Assembly: GCA_017936265.1 (NCBI GenBank)
Contig: JAGBFX010000060.1
Coordinates: forward strand, 1-64,000
Source: Bacteroidaceae bacterium
GTDB taxonomy: Bacteria > Bacteroidota > Bacteroidia > Bacteroidales > Bacteroidaceae
Length of the DNA: 64,000 nucleotides
Direction: 5' to 3'
The notes under the pieces were generated by a model, which saw only the letters and a program-made list of their open reading frames with translations, searched no databases and had not been told where the DNA came from. Below are positions 1-10,026 of the stretch, piece by piece (position 1 is the stretch's first letter; the number at the start of each line of letters is the position of its first letter). Made by a program: the position numbers and the translations under genes.

Positions 1-370
1 GGTTAGTCTTTGTATCCCAAACACAGTCACCAAGAAGCTCTGCGAACTTTGCAGCATGCTCAGCCTCCTCCCATGCATAACGCTTGAAAGCCTCAGCAAT
101 CTCGGGATAACCCTCGCGGTCGGCCTGGCGGCTCATCGCAAGATACATACCCACCTCGGTGCACTCGCCGATAAAGTGGTTGTTGAGGTCCTTTATCATC
201 TCCTCATCACAACCCTTGGCAACACCAATCACATGCTCCTGAACAAACTGGATGGGACCCTCCTGCAACTCATTGAACTTCTCGGCAGGAACCTTACACA
301 TCGGACAACGCTCGGGAGCTGAATCACCTTCATGTATATAACCACAAACTGAACAAATGTACTTTTTCAT
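1..370 (-). CDS. Reverse rubrerythrin (N-terminal rubredoxin, C-terminal diiron domain), 3' part missing
   Basis: Translated from the minus strand starting at ATG 368-370, the protein opens [16 protein letters not shown]. This is a rubredoxin knuckle with CxxC pairs (CSVCG and CPMCK, residues about 6-26), followed by a ferritin-like helical domain with diiron ligands (GECTEVGMY and [13 protein letters not shown]). Rubredoxin first and diiron second is the 'reverse rubrerythrin' order. Such proteins reduce hydrogen peroxide (and O2) in the cytoplasm of anaerobes using NAD(P)H-derived electrons. The gene runs off the window edge, so only about 123 residues are visible. A TATATTTG promoter lies upstream on the same strand. 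Confidence 0.88.
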   Translation of the reverse strand, partial: MKKYICSVCGYIHEGDSAPERCPMCKVPAEKFNELQEGPIQFVQEHVIGVAKGCDEEMIKDLNNHFIGECTEVGMYLAMSRQADREGYPEIAEAFKRYAWEEAEHAAKFAELLGDCVWDTKTN

Positions 371-438
371 AATCTATTATTTTAAGCCGTTAATATTTTG
401 TTTTTTCATTTCTCGCGACTTCATTTCTGAAATCATTG

Positions 439-471
439 CAAATATAAAACCATTTTATCATATCCTCCAAA
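439..471 (-). promoter_or_regulatory. Bacteroidetes-type promoter for the rubrerythrin gene
   Basis: On the minus strand a -7 box TATATTTG (439-446) sits 21 nt downstream of a TTTG -33 box (468-471). This matches the primary sigma consensus of Bacteroidetes and leaves a leader of roughly 60 nt. Confidence 0.6.
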
Positions 472-605
472 TTTTTGAGGAAGAATTTTTAAGTTTTCAT
501 GGTTAAAAAGTGTAAACAGCCTTTCAAAGCCACAGATACAGCATCCAATCGGTTAAAGAATAATCACAAAAAGCAAAAGAAATATTAAAAAAAGAGAAAA
601 AACCT

Positions 606-635
606 TTTGCAGAATAAAAAATATTGGTAATTTTG
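606..635 (+). promoter_or_regulatory. Promoter for FAS1 lipoprotein 1
   Basis: TTTG (606-609), 18 nt, then TAATTTTG (628-635): a good Bacteroidetes -33/-7 pair about 75 nt before the start codon at 710. Confidence 0.6.
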
Positions 636-709
636 GAGAATTAATAATACAATTATTAAAAGAACCACAAGAATTAATTAAAAATAAAAACTTATAAAGC
701 TAATTTGGT

Positions 710-2887
710 ATGAAAAAATCTTTTGGAAGAAACTTTAAGGCATGGGCATTTTCCTCCATGGCACTTTTCTTCGGGGCGACTATTGTCGGTTGCGTTGATG
801 ACGTCCCTCAAGAGAACCGTTTTACATTCAAGGGCGAGCTCATCTCGACCTATCTCGAGAACAACCCTGACAGATTCAGTAATTTCATTGCCATCCTGGA
901 CAAGGCCAAGATTGGCAAGAAATCATCAGGAAGCATACTAAAGACCCTCTCGACCTACGGTTCGTACACCTGCTTTGCACCGACAAACGGAGCTGTAGAG
1001 AAATATCTGCAGGATGAATACGACAAATACGTCGCAAGTGTTGACAGCAACCGGATTGACCCCACATACCCAATCTACAGAACTGGCATCAACTCGCCAT
1101 ATCTTGAAGACCTTACCGACAGCATGTCTGCAGTCATCGCAAAGAACCACATCATTGAAATGGGTTACATGACAGCCGATGTAAGCGCAGGCGCATTCCC
1201 TATGAGTACTATGAACCGCCGTTCAACACTCATTGAATTTGAGGCAGACAGCACTGGCCGAGTGTATCCTGTCCTGAATGGCAATGCAAGAATCATTGAG
1301 CAGGACCTTGAGATGGAAAACGGCTACATACAGATTGTCGATGCAGTATTAAGCCCGTCGGACAGAAACACAAGCGAGCTCATTGAGCAGCACAAGTCAT
1401 TCTCACTAATGTCAAAGGCCATTACGGCAACAGGCCTTGACTCACTGCTCAACATCTACGAGATTGACCCCAACTACGACAACACACTCTATGGTCCTGC
1501 ATTCGAGACACAGAACAAGCAGCAGCCTCCATACCCGGTAGAGAAAAAGCAGAAATACACCTTCCTGCTTGAGACAGACGACCTGTTGGCAGACCCCACA
1601 AAGAACCATTTGGGAATGTCAATCCAGAGCATCGAGGACCTTGAGGCATTCGCTCGCGAGTGGTACCCATGCGACGACAACATAATAGGGAAGTACAGCA
1701 ACCCGGAGAATCCTCTGTACAAGTTCATTGCATACCACATCATCGACCGTAAACTTCTTTACAGTTCATCAACAGGTAGCGGCGGTTTCCTCCTGGAAAA
1801 CTACAACCACAAGGATTTCAACTCCGAAGTGAATCTCCCGACAGCTTTTGACCGTTATGATTATTTCGAGACAATGCTGCCTTACACAATGGTTAAGGTA
1901 ACAAAGCCTTTTACAAACGATAGCGAATATATCCCATACGGTTCAGAGACACCAAGTTCCCTCAAGCAGCAGATTGTCATCAACTACGCGCAGGACATGG
2001 GTACACGTTGCAACAACCCCAACATGAGGTACCACCTGAACGTTGTCGTTGAGGATGCAGCCACAAGCAAGAGGCGTCCGGGACTCGAAGAAGGATTCAG
2101 TCAGGAGGCAATAAACGGCATCATACACACTATTGACAAGATACTTATCTACAACGAGGATGAGATGGTCGGCAACGTGCTCAAGGAGCGCATGCGTTGG
2201 GACATCATGTCAATATTCCCCGAGCTGACAAGCAATGGTGTACGCTGGGCACAGCAGGATACCTACACCCTGACATACATCCCGGACGAATTCAGCTCAC
2301 GCCTCAAGACCAACAACAGCGACACACACATATATTATCTGCGTCCACACGCAACAGGCCTTGGCGGTTATGTAAACTTCCAGGGCGATGAGTTGCTCGT
2401 TACAGGAAAATACGACTTCCAGTACCGCATACCATACGTACCTGCGGGCAATTACGAAATACGTTTCGGTTTCAGCCAGTCAAACGCACGTGGCGTAGCA
2501 CAGTTCTACCTTGACGGCAATATTTGCGGTATCCCCGTTGATATGCGCAACACCGCCGATAACCAGATAACCATCGGCTGGTTCGATGAAGAAGGCATGA
2601 GCGATGAAGAAATCAGAGAGAACGACAAGGCCATGCGCAACCGTGGATGGATGAAGGCACCTGCAAGCTGCCATATGACAGCTGAAAAGGAGAGCATGCG
2701 TGAATCGGTCCTTGCAATCCGCAGAGTCATCGGCACCTATCGTCTTGACCCGGGCGACCACTGGTTACGTTTCAAGGATGTCATGGAAAACTCAACTGGT
2801 AAACTCAACGAGTTCAACCAGGACTACATCGAAATTGTACCGACATCGGTAATCAACGACCCGACAACGCCTGAAGACATTTATTAG
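710..2887 (+). CDS. Fasciclin (FAS1) domain lipoprotein, paralogue 1
   Basis: A 725-residue lipoprotein. The signal peptide ends in the lipobox IVGC (Cys28), followed by Val-Asp-Asp; acidic residues after the cysteine are typical of Bacteroidetes lipoproteins sent to the cell surface. Two FAS1-like modules follow. The first spans about residues 40-220 (GSYTCFAPTN, then NGYIQIVDAVLSP) and the second about 225-475, ending NGIIHTIDKILIYNEDEM. The C-terminal 230 residues (with AGNYEIRFGF, GDHWLRFKDV) look like a beta-rich, possibly carbohydrate-binding module. FAS1 domains mediate adhesion or protein binding. A close paralogue lies at 4971-7046, with nadE between them. No SusC/SusD partner is adjacent. 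The ligand is unknown. Confidence 0.85.
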   Translation: MKKSFGRNFKAWAFSSMALFFGATIVGCVDDVPQENRFTFKGELISTYLENNPDRFSNFIAILDKAKIGKKSSGSILKTLSTYGSYTCFAPTNGAVEKYLQDEYDKYVASVDSNRIDPTYPIYRTGINSPYLEDLTDSMSAVIAKNHIIEMGYMTADVSAGAFPMSTMNRRSTLIEFEADSTGRVYPVLNGNARIIEQDLEMENGYIQIVDAVLSPSDRNTSELIEQHKSFSLMSKAITATGLDSLLNIYEIDPNYDNTLYGPAFETQNKQQPPYPVEKKQKYTFLLETDDLLADPTKNHLGMSIQSIEDLEAFAREWYPCDDNIIGKYSNPENPLYKFIAYHIIDRKLLYSSSTGSGGFLLENYNHKDFNSEVNLPTAFDRYDYFETMLPYTMVKVTKPFTNDSEYIPYGSETPSSLKQQIVINYAQDMGTRCNNPNMRYHLNVVVEDAATSKRRPGLEEGFSQEAINGIIHTIDKILIYNEDEMVGNVLKERMRWDIMSIFPELTSNGVRWAQQDTYTLTYIPDEFSSRLKTNNSDTHIYYLRPHATGLGGYVNFQGDELLVTGKYDFQYRIPYVPAGNYEIRFGFSQSNARGVAQFYLDGNICGIPVDMRNTADNQITIGWFDEEGMSDEEIRENDKAMRNRGWMKAPASCHMTAEKESMRESVLAIRRVIGTYRLDPGDHWLRFKDVMENSTGKLNEFNQDYIEIVPTSVINDPTTPEDIY

Positions 2888-2898
2888 CCACCGCATAT

Positions 2899-2935
2899 AA
2901 TCAGCCGTTCCACACAGGAGCGGCTGATTTTTTTT
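2899..2935 (+). terminator. Rho-independent terminator after FAS1 lipoprotein 1
   Basis: The stem AATCAGCCG/CGGCTGATT, extended by wobble pairs, is followed by a run of eight T. Confidence 0.85.
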
Positions 2936-2983
2936 GTAAAAACCCCGATATACACTCAAGAAAAAGTTTTATTACAAAATTTA

Positions 2984-3012
2984 TTGCAAACAAATAGAAT
3001 TCATTATATTTG
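2984..3012 (+). promoter_or_regulatory. Promoter for nadE
   Basis: TTG (2984-2986), 18 nt, then TATATTTG (3005-3012), 26 nt before the nadE ATG. It lies after the terminator, so nadE is probably transcribed separately from the first FAS1 gene. Confidence 0.6.
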
Positions 3013-3038
3013 CAGAAACTACCATATAGCTCGGAAAC

Positions 3039-4955
3039 ATGAAGTTCGGATTCGTTAAAACAGCAGTAGCAGTTCCACTGATAACAGTCGGTAACTGCCA
3101 TGCCAATGCAGAAAGCATCATTTCGGCAACAGATGAATCTGTTGGTGCCGGCGCAGAGATTATTCTGTTTCCAGAACTGTGCGTAACATCAAGCACATGC
3201 GGCGACCTTATCGGTCAGCCATTCTTCATTCAGCAGTGCGAGAACGCCTTAGCCGGAATAGCAGCCTCAACTGCAAGCCACAATTCCATTATTGTTGTCG
3301 GAGCGCCAGTCTGTTACAGAAACAGTCTCTATAACTGTGCCATTGTGCTGCATAATGGAAGAATTGCAGGAATTGTTGCAAAAAGCATACTCAGTAACAG
3401 AGACGGGGATAATGAGAGCCGTCATTTTGCAAGCGGTTCTGCAATACCTTACGGTTCATGTACAACATTTGCAGGCCAGAAAACAGCAATAGGCACCGGT
3501 CTGATATTCAGCACACCGGAATTCACCTTCGGTATTGAAATAGGCAGCGAGGCGTCTGCGCCACTGTCACCAGCAGCCCGTCTTGCCACAACAGGAGCAG
3601 AGCTAATCCTGAACCCAAGTGCAATTGGCGAGACTTCCGGGTACAACACCGCACTCCGGCAGGCAATCATGGCACAGAGCAGCCGCCTTAAATGCGGTTA
3701 CCTGCATGCCAACAGCGGTTGGGGCGAATCTACAAGCAAGGTTTCTTACTCAGGATATGCATGCATTGCGGAATGCGGTTGCATCATTGCCGATGCAGAG
3801 CGTTTCCAGACCAGATCGCATATAACAATAAGCGAAATAGACATCGAGAAGATACGCAAAGAGCGCATTAAAGATACATCGTTTGCATACCATTCAGACA
3901 CTCCTTATATATATATAGGACAGAGAAGCAGTGACAGCACAGAACTGACCCGCCACATATCCTCTACTCCATTCATCCCTAATGACAACGAAAAAGATGC
4001 CCGGTTCAACGAGATAATCATGATTCAGGCAACAGCATTGGCAAGAAGAATTGAGCATACCCGTTCACAGACTGCAGTAATTGGAGTTTCAGGCGGTCTG
4101 GACTCTACCCTGGCACTGCTTGTAACTGCAAAGGCGTTCGACATCATAGGTAAGCCCCACAGCGACATAATCACCGTAACCATGCCAGGCTTCGGCACAT
4201 CGGGACGTACATACTTCAATGCCCAGGAACTGATGAAGTCGCTCGGAACTACCATCAAAGAGATTTCAATAAAGGATGCCTGCATACAGCATTTCAAGGA
4301 TATAAGCCACGACATCAATAACCACGATATCACATATGAGAACGCACAGGCACGCGAGCGCACACAGATTCTCATGGACATCGCCAACCAGCAGAACGGA
4401 ATAGTGATAGGAACCGGCGACATGTCGGAGCTTGCACTCGGCTGGGCCACATACAATGGAGACCATATGAGCATGTACGGAGTGAATGCATCGGTTCCCA
4501 AGACACTGATGCAGCACCTTATCCGTTGGGCAGCAAAGGAAAAAGGCAACGAGCAGATAGCAAAGACACTGCTTGACATTGTAGGCACACCAATCTCGCC
4601 GGAATTGACCCCGGCGGATGAAAAGGGGAACATAAAGCAGAAGACCGAGGACCTTGTAGGCCCTTACGAATTGCATGACTTTTTCCTGTACAACTTTGTG
4701 TGCAACGGCTTTTCTCCAGAAAAGATCTTCTTCCTTGCACAAAAGGCATTCAACGGAGCATACAGCAATGATACAATAAAAAAATGGCTATCGACATTCT
4801 TCTGGCGCTTCACGACACAGCAGTTCAAGCGCTCATGTATGCCCGATGGTCCAAGGACCGGACTCTGCTCACTTGAACAAGGATGGTGGTCTATGCCATC
4901 GGATGCAGACCCGACAGCCCTATCAACCCTATGCAAGAAAATTAATATAGAATAA
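3039..4955 (+). CDS. nadE: NAD+ synthetase of the glutamine-dependent type, amidase cysteine apparently lost
   Basis: At 638 residues this has the length and order of glutamine-dependent NAD synthetase: an N-terminal nitrilase-fold amidase (about 1-270) and a C-terminal NAD synthetase (about 320-638). The synthetase P-loop is intact (GVSGGLDSTLAL, SGGLDS at 351-356), as are GTGDMSELALGW and SMYGVNASVPK. In the amidase, the expected Glu (FPEL, Glu46) and Lys (IVAKS, Lys115) are present. The nucleophile motif, normally EICED, reads EIGSEAS, with Gly169 at the cysteine position. If the alignment is right, this enzyme cannot hydrolyse glutamine itself and would use ammonia or another ammonia donor to amidate nicotinate adenine dinucleotide. 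The second FAS1 gene starts 15 nt downstream and may be cotranscribed. Confidence 0.9.
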   Translation: MKFGFVKTAVAVPLITVGNCHANAESIISATDESVGAGAEIILFPELCVTSSTCGDLIGQPFFIQQCENALAGIAASTASHNSIIVVGAPVCYRNSLYNCAIVLHNGRIAGIVAKSILSNRDGDNESRHFASGSAIPYGSCTTFAGQKTAIGTGLIFSTPEFTFGIEIGSEASAPLSPAARLATTGAELILNPSAIGETSGYNTALRQAIMAQSSRLKCGYLHANSGWGESTSKVSYSGYACIAECGCIIADAERFQTRSHITISEIDIEKIRKERIKDTSFAYHSDTPYIYIGQRSSDSTELTRHISSTPFIPNDNEKDARFNEIIMIQATALARRIEHTRSQTAVIGVSGGLDSTLALLVTAKAFDIIGKPHSDIITVTMPGFGTSGRTYFNAQELMKSLGTTIKEISIKDACIQHFKDISHDINNHDITYENAQARERTQILMDIANQQNGIVIGTGDMSELALGWATYNGDHMSMYGVNASVPKTLMQHLIRWAAKEKGNEQIAKTLLDIVGTPISPELTPADEKGNIKQKTEDLVGPYELHDFFLYNFVCNGFSPEKIFFLAQKAFNGAYSNDTIKKWLSTFFWRFTTQQFKRSCMPDGPRTGLCSLEQGWWSMPSDADPTALSTLCKKINIE

Positions 4956-4970
4956 ACATATTCAATCATC

Positions 4971-7046
4971 ATGAAAAGAACCACACACAAACTGAAGGCT
5001 TTGGCATTTGCTGCCGTTACGGTTTTAGCTGGCGCGACGATGACCGGCTGCGTGGAGGACGTCCCCATGGAAAACCGTTTCACATTCAAAGGTGAATTGA
5101 TTTCAACTTATCTTGAAAACAATCCTGAAAAATTCAGCAGTTTCGCAACTATCCTTTCAAAGGCCAAAATTGGTAAGAAGGCGTCGGGAAACCTATTGAG
5201 AACACTCTCAACCTATGGTTCATACACATGTTTTGCACCGACCAACGAAGCTGTAGACTCATTCCTTCAGGAGCAATATGAACAGTTCCTCGATGGCAAC
5301 ACGACCGGAATAGAGTCGCCATATCTTGAAGACTTGACCGACAGTATGGCAACTGAGATTGCCAAGAACCACATCATAGAGATGGGTTACATGACAACAG
5401 ACATCAACGAAGGTGCGTTCCCGATGAACACCATGAACAACCGTTTTACTACAGTAGAATGGATTACCGATGAGAATGGCCGTGTGTTCCCATTGCTCAA
5501 CAACACATCACGCATCGTTGAGCAGGACCTCGAGATGGAGAACGGCTACATACAGATTGTTGACGGAGTGCTCAGCCCATCGAACAAGCTGTTGCCGGAA
5601 CTCGTTGAAGCACAGAAAGGACTTTCAATCTTCTCGGACGCAATTAAGCGGACCGGACTCGACTCACTGCTCAGCATATACGATATCGACCCTGAATATG
5701 ACAACACTCTTACAGGTCCGTCACTTGATTCAGAGACATCTACATCGCCCTACCCCAAGGACAAGAAACAGAAATACACCCTACTTGTTGAGCCAAACGA
5801 GCTCCTCCAGAGCAAAGGCATCAATGATGTTTTCGAGCTTGCAAAGTTTGCTCAGAAATGGTACGGAACAGAAGATGCCGACAACTACGAGAGCCCGAAG
5901 AACGCGCTTTACCAGTTCGTTGCATACCACATCATCGACCGTCAGCTACTCTACAGTTCATCAACAGGTCCTGGCGGATTCATCATGGAGGGATATGTGA
6001 ACGAAGGATACTCATCACTCGTGAACCTGAACCAGAAGTTTGACAGCTATGAGTACTATGAGACCATGCTGCCATACACTATGATTAAGGTAACAAAGCC
6101 ATATACCAATGAGGAACTCAAGCAGGACATCGTTATAAACTACGGACAGAACATGGGTACATGCAATAACCAGGACATGAAGGAACATATCAACGTTATT
6201 GTAGAAAAAGCCCAAACAACAAAGGACAAATACGAAGAACTCAAGGATTTTGACCAGAACAGCCTTAACGGTATCATACACACCATAGACCGCATCCTCA
6301 TATATAACGAGGACGAGATGGCAGGCAATGTCCTGAACGAGAGAATCCGTATAGACGTGTCAGCAATGTTCCCTGAACTTACCAACAACAGTGTACGTTG
6401 GGACCTTATGAAGCCAGGCAACAAGGTTACATATATCCCGAAGGAATTCTGCAAGGGATTTGAATACCTTAACGAGGACTGCGAGGTATTCTATTTCCGT
6501 CCGCACCCAACAAGCGGCGGTTCATATGCGAACTACCAAGGTGACGAGTTCATTGTTGAGGGCAAGTACGACTTCAGATATCGTATACCACACGTCCCTG
6601 CAGGCAACTACGAAATCCGTTTTGGATATCCAAAGGGATACTACCGTGGAGTTTGCCAGTTCTATGTCGATGGCAAAATTGCCGGAATCCCTGTTGACTT
6701 GCGCTGGAACGCCGATACCGACATCATAATCGGCTGGGTAAGCGACGAGGGACTCAGCGAGGACGAAATAAAAGAGAACGACAAGGCTATGCGTAACCGC
6801 GGTTACATGAAGGGGCCTGCAAGCATTGTGCTTGAAGCAGAGACAGGAGTTACAATGCGTTCAGGCGTACAGCCATTGCGCAAGATTGTCGGTACATACC
6901 GTCTTGACAAGGGCGACCACTGGATGCGTTTCAAGGATGTCTCCGAGAACTCTACCGGTAAGCTCAAGCAGTTCGACCAGGATTACCTTGAACTTGTACC
7001 GCTAAGTGTAATAAATAACCAGCTCAAGCCTGAGGATATTTATTAA
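4971..7046 (+). CDS. Fasciclin (FAS1) domain lipoprotein, paralogue 2
   Basis: A 691-residue paralogue of the protein at 710-2887 with the same layout. Signal peptide with lipobox MTGC (Cys27) followed by Val-Glu-Asp; FAS1 module 1 (GSYTCFAPTNEAV to NGYIQIVDGVLSP); FAS1 module 2 ending NGIIHTIDRILIYNEDEM; and a C-terminal beta-rich module (AGNYEIRFGY, GDHWMRFKDV). The two proteins are alike over their whole length, including their last residues (PEDIY), so this is a whole-gene duplication. It starts 15 nt after nadE. Probably an outer-membrane, surface-exposed adhesion or binding lipoprotein; ligand unknown. Confidence 0.85.
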   Translation: MKRTTHKLKALAFAAVTVLAGATMTGCVEDVPMENRFTFKGELISTYLENNPEKFSSFATILSKAKIGKKASGNLLRTLSTYGSYTCFAPTNEAVDSFLQEQYEQFLDGNTTGIESPYLEDLTDSMATEIAKNHIIEMGYMTTDINEGAFPMNTMNNRFTTVEWITDENGRVFPLLNNTSRIVEQDLEMENGYIQIVDGVLSPSNKLLPELVEAQKGLSIFSDAIKRTGLDSLLSIYDIDPEYDNTLTGPSLDSETSTSPYPKDKKQKYTLLVEPNELLQSKGINDVFELAKFAQKWYGTEDADNYESPKNALYQFVAYHIIDRQLLYSSSTGPGGFIMEGYVNEGYSSLVNLNQKFDSYEYYETMLPYTMIKVTKPYTNEELKQDIVINYGQNMGTCNNQDMKEHINVIVEKAQTTKDKYEELKDFDQNSLNGIIHTIDRILIYNEDEMAGNVLNERIRIDVSAMFPELTNNSVRWDLMKPGNKVTYIPKEFCKGFEYLNEDCEVFYFRPHPTSGGSYANYQGDEFIVEGKYDFRYRIPHVPAGNYEIRFGYPKGYYRGVCQFYVDGKIAGIPVDLRWNADTDIIIGWVSDEGLSEDEIKENDKAMRNRGYMKGPASIVLEAETGVTMRSGVQPLRKIVGTYRLDKGDHWMRFKDVSENSTGKLKQFDQDYLELVPLSVINNQLKPEDIY

Positions 7047-7060
7047 TATAGAATAGAAGC

Positions 7061-7105
7061 AATAAAGAAGGTCACTCCCCGATTAGAGGAGTGACCTTCT
7101 TTATT
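7061..7105. terminator. Terminator after FAS1 lipoprotein 2
   Basis: An 18 bp perfect stem (7061-7078 with 7088-7105) ends in CTTCTTTATT. It is A/T-flanked on both sides and could act in either direction. Confidence 0.8.
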
Positions 7106-7157
7106 GTACCCTACAAAATATAAAATGTAATAATATAGGCGATACCTCAGGTTTTTT

Positions 7158-7223
7158 GTCATACTGAGCAAAGCGAAGTATCTCATTAATCAAAGAGCCG
7201 GGATTCTTCACCATGTTCAGACG
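7158..7223. repeat. Degenerate short intergenic repeat pair
   Basis: GTCATACTGAGCAAAGCGAA (7158-7177) and, in the opposite orientation, GATTCTTCACCATGTTCAGA (7202-7221) resemble the 'CATTCTGAGCGAAGCGAAGAATCT'-like motif that recurs at 12.4 and 14.4-15.2 kb in this window. Confidence 0.45.
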
Positions 7224-7391
7224 TGTTATTGAGGGCCCCGCCCGAAAAATGACATATCCTCCCGGGAAGATATTTGTGGTTCTATATCTAAATTATTATT
7301 TAAAAGACACATCATTCTGCCAATTTGCCATACTAACCGCCAAAAAGTCAGTCCAAACATGAATGGTTCAAAATTTGTTCTAAAACAAGCA

Positions 7392-7405
7392 GGAATCATG
7401 ATTCC
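7392..7405. promoter_or_regulatory. 14-nt palindrome upstream of clpB (possible operator)
   Basis: GGAATCATGATTCC is a perfect palindrome ending 32 nt before the clpB start codon. Its position suits an operator, but I recognise no known regulator site. Confidence 0.35.
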
Positions 7406-7437
7406 ATAGAACAACTAAAAAAAAGAGAAAACAGATT

Positions 7438-10026
7438 ATGAACTTCAACAAATTTACCATCAAGGCCCAGGAGGCCATTCAGGAAGCTGTCAACCTTGCC
7501 AACAGCAACGGGCAGCAGGTTATTGAACCGATACACCTGATGGGAGGAGTTCTTAAAAGCGGAGAACAGATACTCTCATTCCTTCTTCAGAAGACAGGTG
7601 CAAGCATAAAGAAGATTGAGCAGGAGACAAACGCAGCCATGCGCAACCTGCCCAAGGTAAGCGGCGGAGAACCCTATCTCAGCCGCCAGACCAACCAGGT
7701 ATTGACAAAGGCCGAGGAGATAGCACAGAAGAACGGCGATGAGTTTGTCTCGATAGAGCCGCTGCTCATGGCACTGCTTGCCGAGAAGAGCACGGCAGCC
7801 GACATACTGAAGAACAACGGAGTAAGCATGAGCGAGCTGGAGAAAGCTGTGAACGAACTGCGCAAAGGCGAGAAGGTAACATCGCAGAGCGCTGAGGAGA
7901 GCTATCAGGCACTCAGCAAATATGCTGTCAACCTGAACGATGCCGCCAAGAGCGGAAAGCTCGACCCCGTCATCGGCCGTGATGATGAGATACGACGTAT
8001 ACTGCAGATTCTGAGCCGCAGGACAAAGAACAATCCCATACTCATAGGCGAGCCGGGAACAGGAAAGACTGCCATTGTAGAGGGTCTTGCCCACCGTATC
8101 ATACGCGGCGACGTACCCGACAACCTGCGCGACAAACAGATATTCTCGCTCGATATGGGCGCGCTCGTTGCAGGTGCGAAGTACAAGGGCGAGTTCGAGG
8201 AGCGGCTGAAGGCCGTCATCAACGAAGTAATAAAGGCCGAAGGCAAGATTATCCTGTTCATCGATGAGATACACACGCTTGTGGGCGCAGGAAAAGGCGA
8301 GGGCGCCATGGATGCGGCAAACATCCTGAAGCCGGCGCTTGCACGCGGCGAGTTGCGCTCCATAGGCGCCACCACCCTCGATGAGTACCAGAAATACTTC
8401 GAGAAGGACAAGGCGCTGGAGCGACGCTTCCAGAGCGTGCTGGTAACAGAGCCCGACAAGATGAGCAGCATATCCATTCTGCGTGGCCTGAAGGAACGCT
8501 ACGAGAGCCACCACAAGGTACGTATACAGGATGATGCAATCATTGCAGCCGTAACACTCAGCGACCGCTACATAACAGAGAGATTCCTCCCCGACAAGGC
8601 CATAGACCTAATTGATGAAGCTGCAGCCAAGCTGCGCATGGAGCACGACTCGCTGCCCGAGGAGCTTGATGAGATATCACGTCACATCAAACAGCTCGAG
8701 ATTGAACGCGAGGCTATAAAGCGCGAGAAGGATGAAGCGAAGCTCGCCACATTGGGCAAGGAGCTGTCGGAGCTGAAGGAGCAGGAGAAGAGCATGCGTG
8801 CCAAGTGGCAGCAGGAGAAAGAACTTGCCGACCGCATACAGAACGCCAAGCAGCAGATTGAGGCGTACAAGTTCGAGGCCGAAAAGGCCGAGCGCGAAGG
8901 CGACTACGGACGTGTAGCCGAGATACGCTACGGCAAGATAAAGAACCTTGAGGAGGAGATAAAGAAAGTACAGGGAGAGCTCCACTCCACCCAGGGCGGC
9001 AGCGCCATGATAAAGGAGGAGGTCACAGCCGAAGACATTGCCGATGTGGTATCACGCTGGACTGGCATTCCCGTAAGCAAGATGCTGCAGAGCGAGAGAG
9101 AGAAACTGTTGACCCTGGAGGATGAGCTCCACAAGAGAGTTATCGGGCAGGAAGAGGCTATAGCAGCTGTCAGTGATGCCGTACGCCGCAGCCGTGCCGG
9201 ACTGCAGGACCCCAAACGCCCTATCGGTTCATTCATCTTCCTTGGAACGACAGGTGTTGGAAAGACCGAGCTTGCCAAGGCACTTGCAGCCTACCTGTTC
9301 AACGATGAGACAATGATGACACGTATCGACATGAGCGAATATCAGGAGAAGTTCTCCGTATCACGTCTCATCGGAGCGCCTCCGGGATATGTGGGTTATG
9401 ATGAGGGTGGACAGCTTACCGAGGCAGTGCGTCGCAAGCCTTACTCCGTCGTGCTCTTCGATGAGATTGAGAAGGCGCACCCCGACGTGTTCAACATACT
9501 GCTTCAGGTGCTCGATGACGGACGTCTTACCGACAACAAGGGACGTGTAGTGAACTTCAAGAACACCATCATCATCATGACAAGCAACCTTGGCAGCAGC
9601 TACATTCAGGAACAGTTCGACAAGATTGACGCCCACAACAGGGAGGCAATCATAGAGGAGACAAAGGAGAAGGTAATGGAGATGCTGAAGAAGAGCATCA
9701 GACCCGAGTTCCTCAACCGCATTGATGAGACAATAATGTTCACTCCGCTCAACGAAGAGGAGATAGAGCAGATTGTACGCATGCAGATTGAGAACGTGAA
9801 GAGCCTGCTCAAGGAGAGCGATGTAAGCCTCGAAGTGACGGACAACGCAATAAAGTTCATCTCGAAGGCCGGCTTCGACCCCGACTTCGGAGCACGCCCT
9901 GTCAAGAGAGCCATCCAGAGCCACCTGCTCAATGACCTCTCGAAGCAGCTGCTTGCGGGTGCCGTTGACAAGCAGAACCCGATAAGAGTCGACTCGGACG
10001 GCAGCAAGCTGATATTCAGCAACTGA
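7438..10026 (+). CDS. clpB: ATP-dependent disaggregase ClpB
   Basis: An 862-residue Hsp100 chaperone that, with DnaK, pulls polypeptides out of aggregates in the cytoplasm. The N-terminal Clp repeat domain (about 1-145) is followed by AAA+ module 1 with Walker A GEPGTGKT (about 204-211) and [13 protein letters not shown]. The coiled-coil middle domain (about 400-530) is rich in Glu/Lys/Gln. AAA+ module 2 has Walker A GTTGVGKT (about 603-610) and [13 protein letters not shown]. The C-terminal small domain ends near LSKQLLAG. Length is normal for the family. The gene stands alone; the palindrome at 7392-7405 is the only candidate regulatory site seen. Confidence 0.97.
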   Translation: MNFNKFTIKAQEAIQEAVNLANSNGQQVIEPIHLMGGVLKSGEQILSFLLQKTGASIKKIEQETNAAMRNLPKVSGGEPYLSRQTNQVLTKAEEIAQKNGDEFVSIEPLLMALLAEKSTAADILKNNGVSMSELEKAVNELRKGEKVTSQSAEESYQALSKYAVNLNDAAKSGKLDPVIGRDDEIRRILQILSRRTKNNPILIGEPGTGKTAIVEGLAHRIIRGDVPDNLRDKQIFSLDMGALVAGAKYKGEFEERLKAVINEVIKAEGKIILFIDEIHTLVGAGKGEGAMDAANILKPALARGELRSIGATTLDEYQKYFEKDKALERRFQSVLVTEPDKMSSISILRGLKERYESHHKVRIQDDAIIAAVTLSDRYITERFLPDKAIDLIDEAAAKLRMEHDSLPEELDEISRHIKQLEIEREAIKREKDEAKLATLGKELSELKEQEKSMRAKWQQEKELADRIQNAKQQIEAYKFEAEKAEREGDYGRVAEIRYGKIKNLEEEIKKVQGELHSTQGGSAMIKEEVTAEDIADVVSRWTGIPVSKMLQSEREKLLTLEDELHKRVIGQEEAIAAVSDAVRRSRAGLQDPKRPIGSFIFLGTTGVGKTELAKALAAYLFNDETMMTRIDMSEYQEKFSVSRLIGAPPGYVGYDEGGQLTEAVRRKPYSVVLFDEIEKAHPDVFNILLQVLDDGRLTDNKGRVVNFKNTIIIMTSNLGSSYIQEQFDKIDAHNREAIIEETKEKVMEMLKKSIRPEFLNRIDETIMFTPLNEEEIEQIVRMQIENVKSLLKESDVSLEVTDNAIKFISKAGFDPDFGARPVKRAIQSHLLNDLSKQLLAGAVDKQNPIRVDSDGSKLIFSN

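Larger units (their letters stand above)
371..709. other. Divergent intergenic region
   Basis: This 339 bp A/T-rich gap separates rubrerythrin (minus) from the first FAS1 lipoprotein (plus). It holds one promoter for each direction. I see no ORF or strong hairpin in it. Confidence 0.6.
7106..7437. other. Intergenic region upstream of clpB with degenerate short repeats
   Basis: No gene seen. It carries an inverted pair of a short dispersed motif (7158-7223) and a palindrome near clpB (7392-7405). I could not identify a convincing -33/-7 promoter. Confidence 0.5.
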
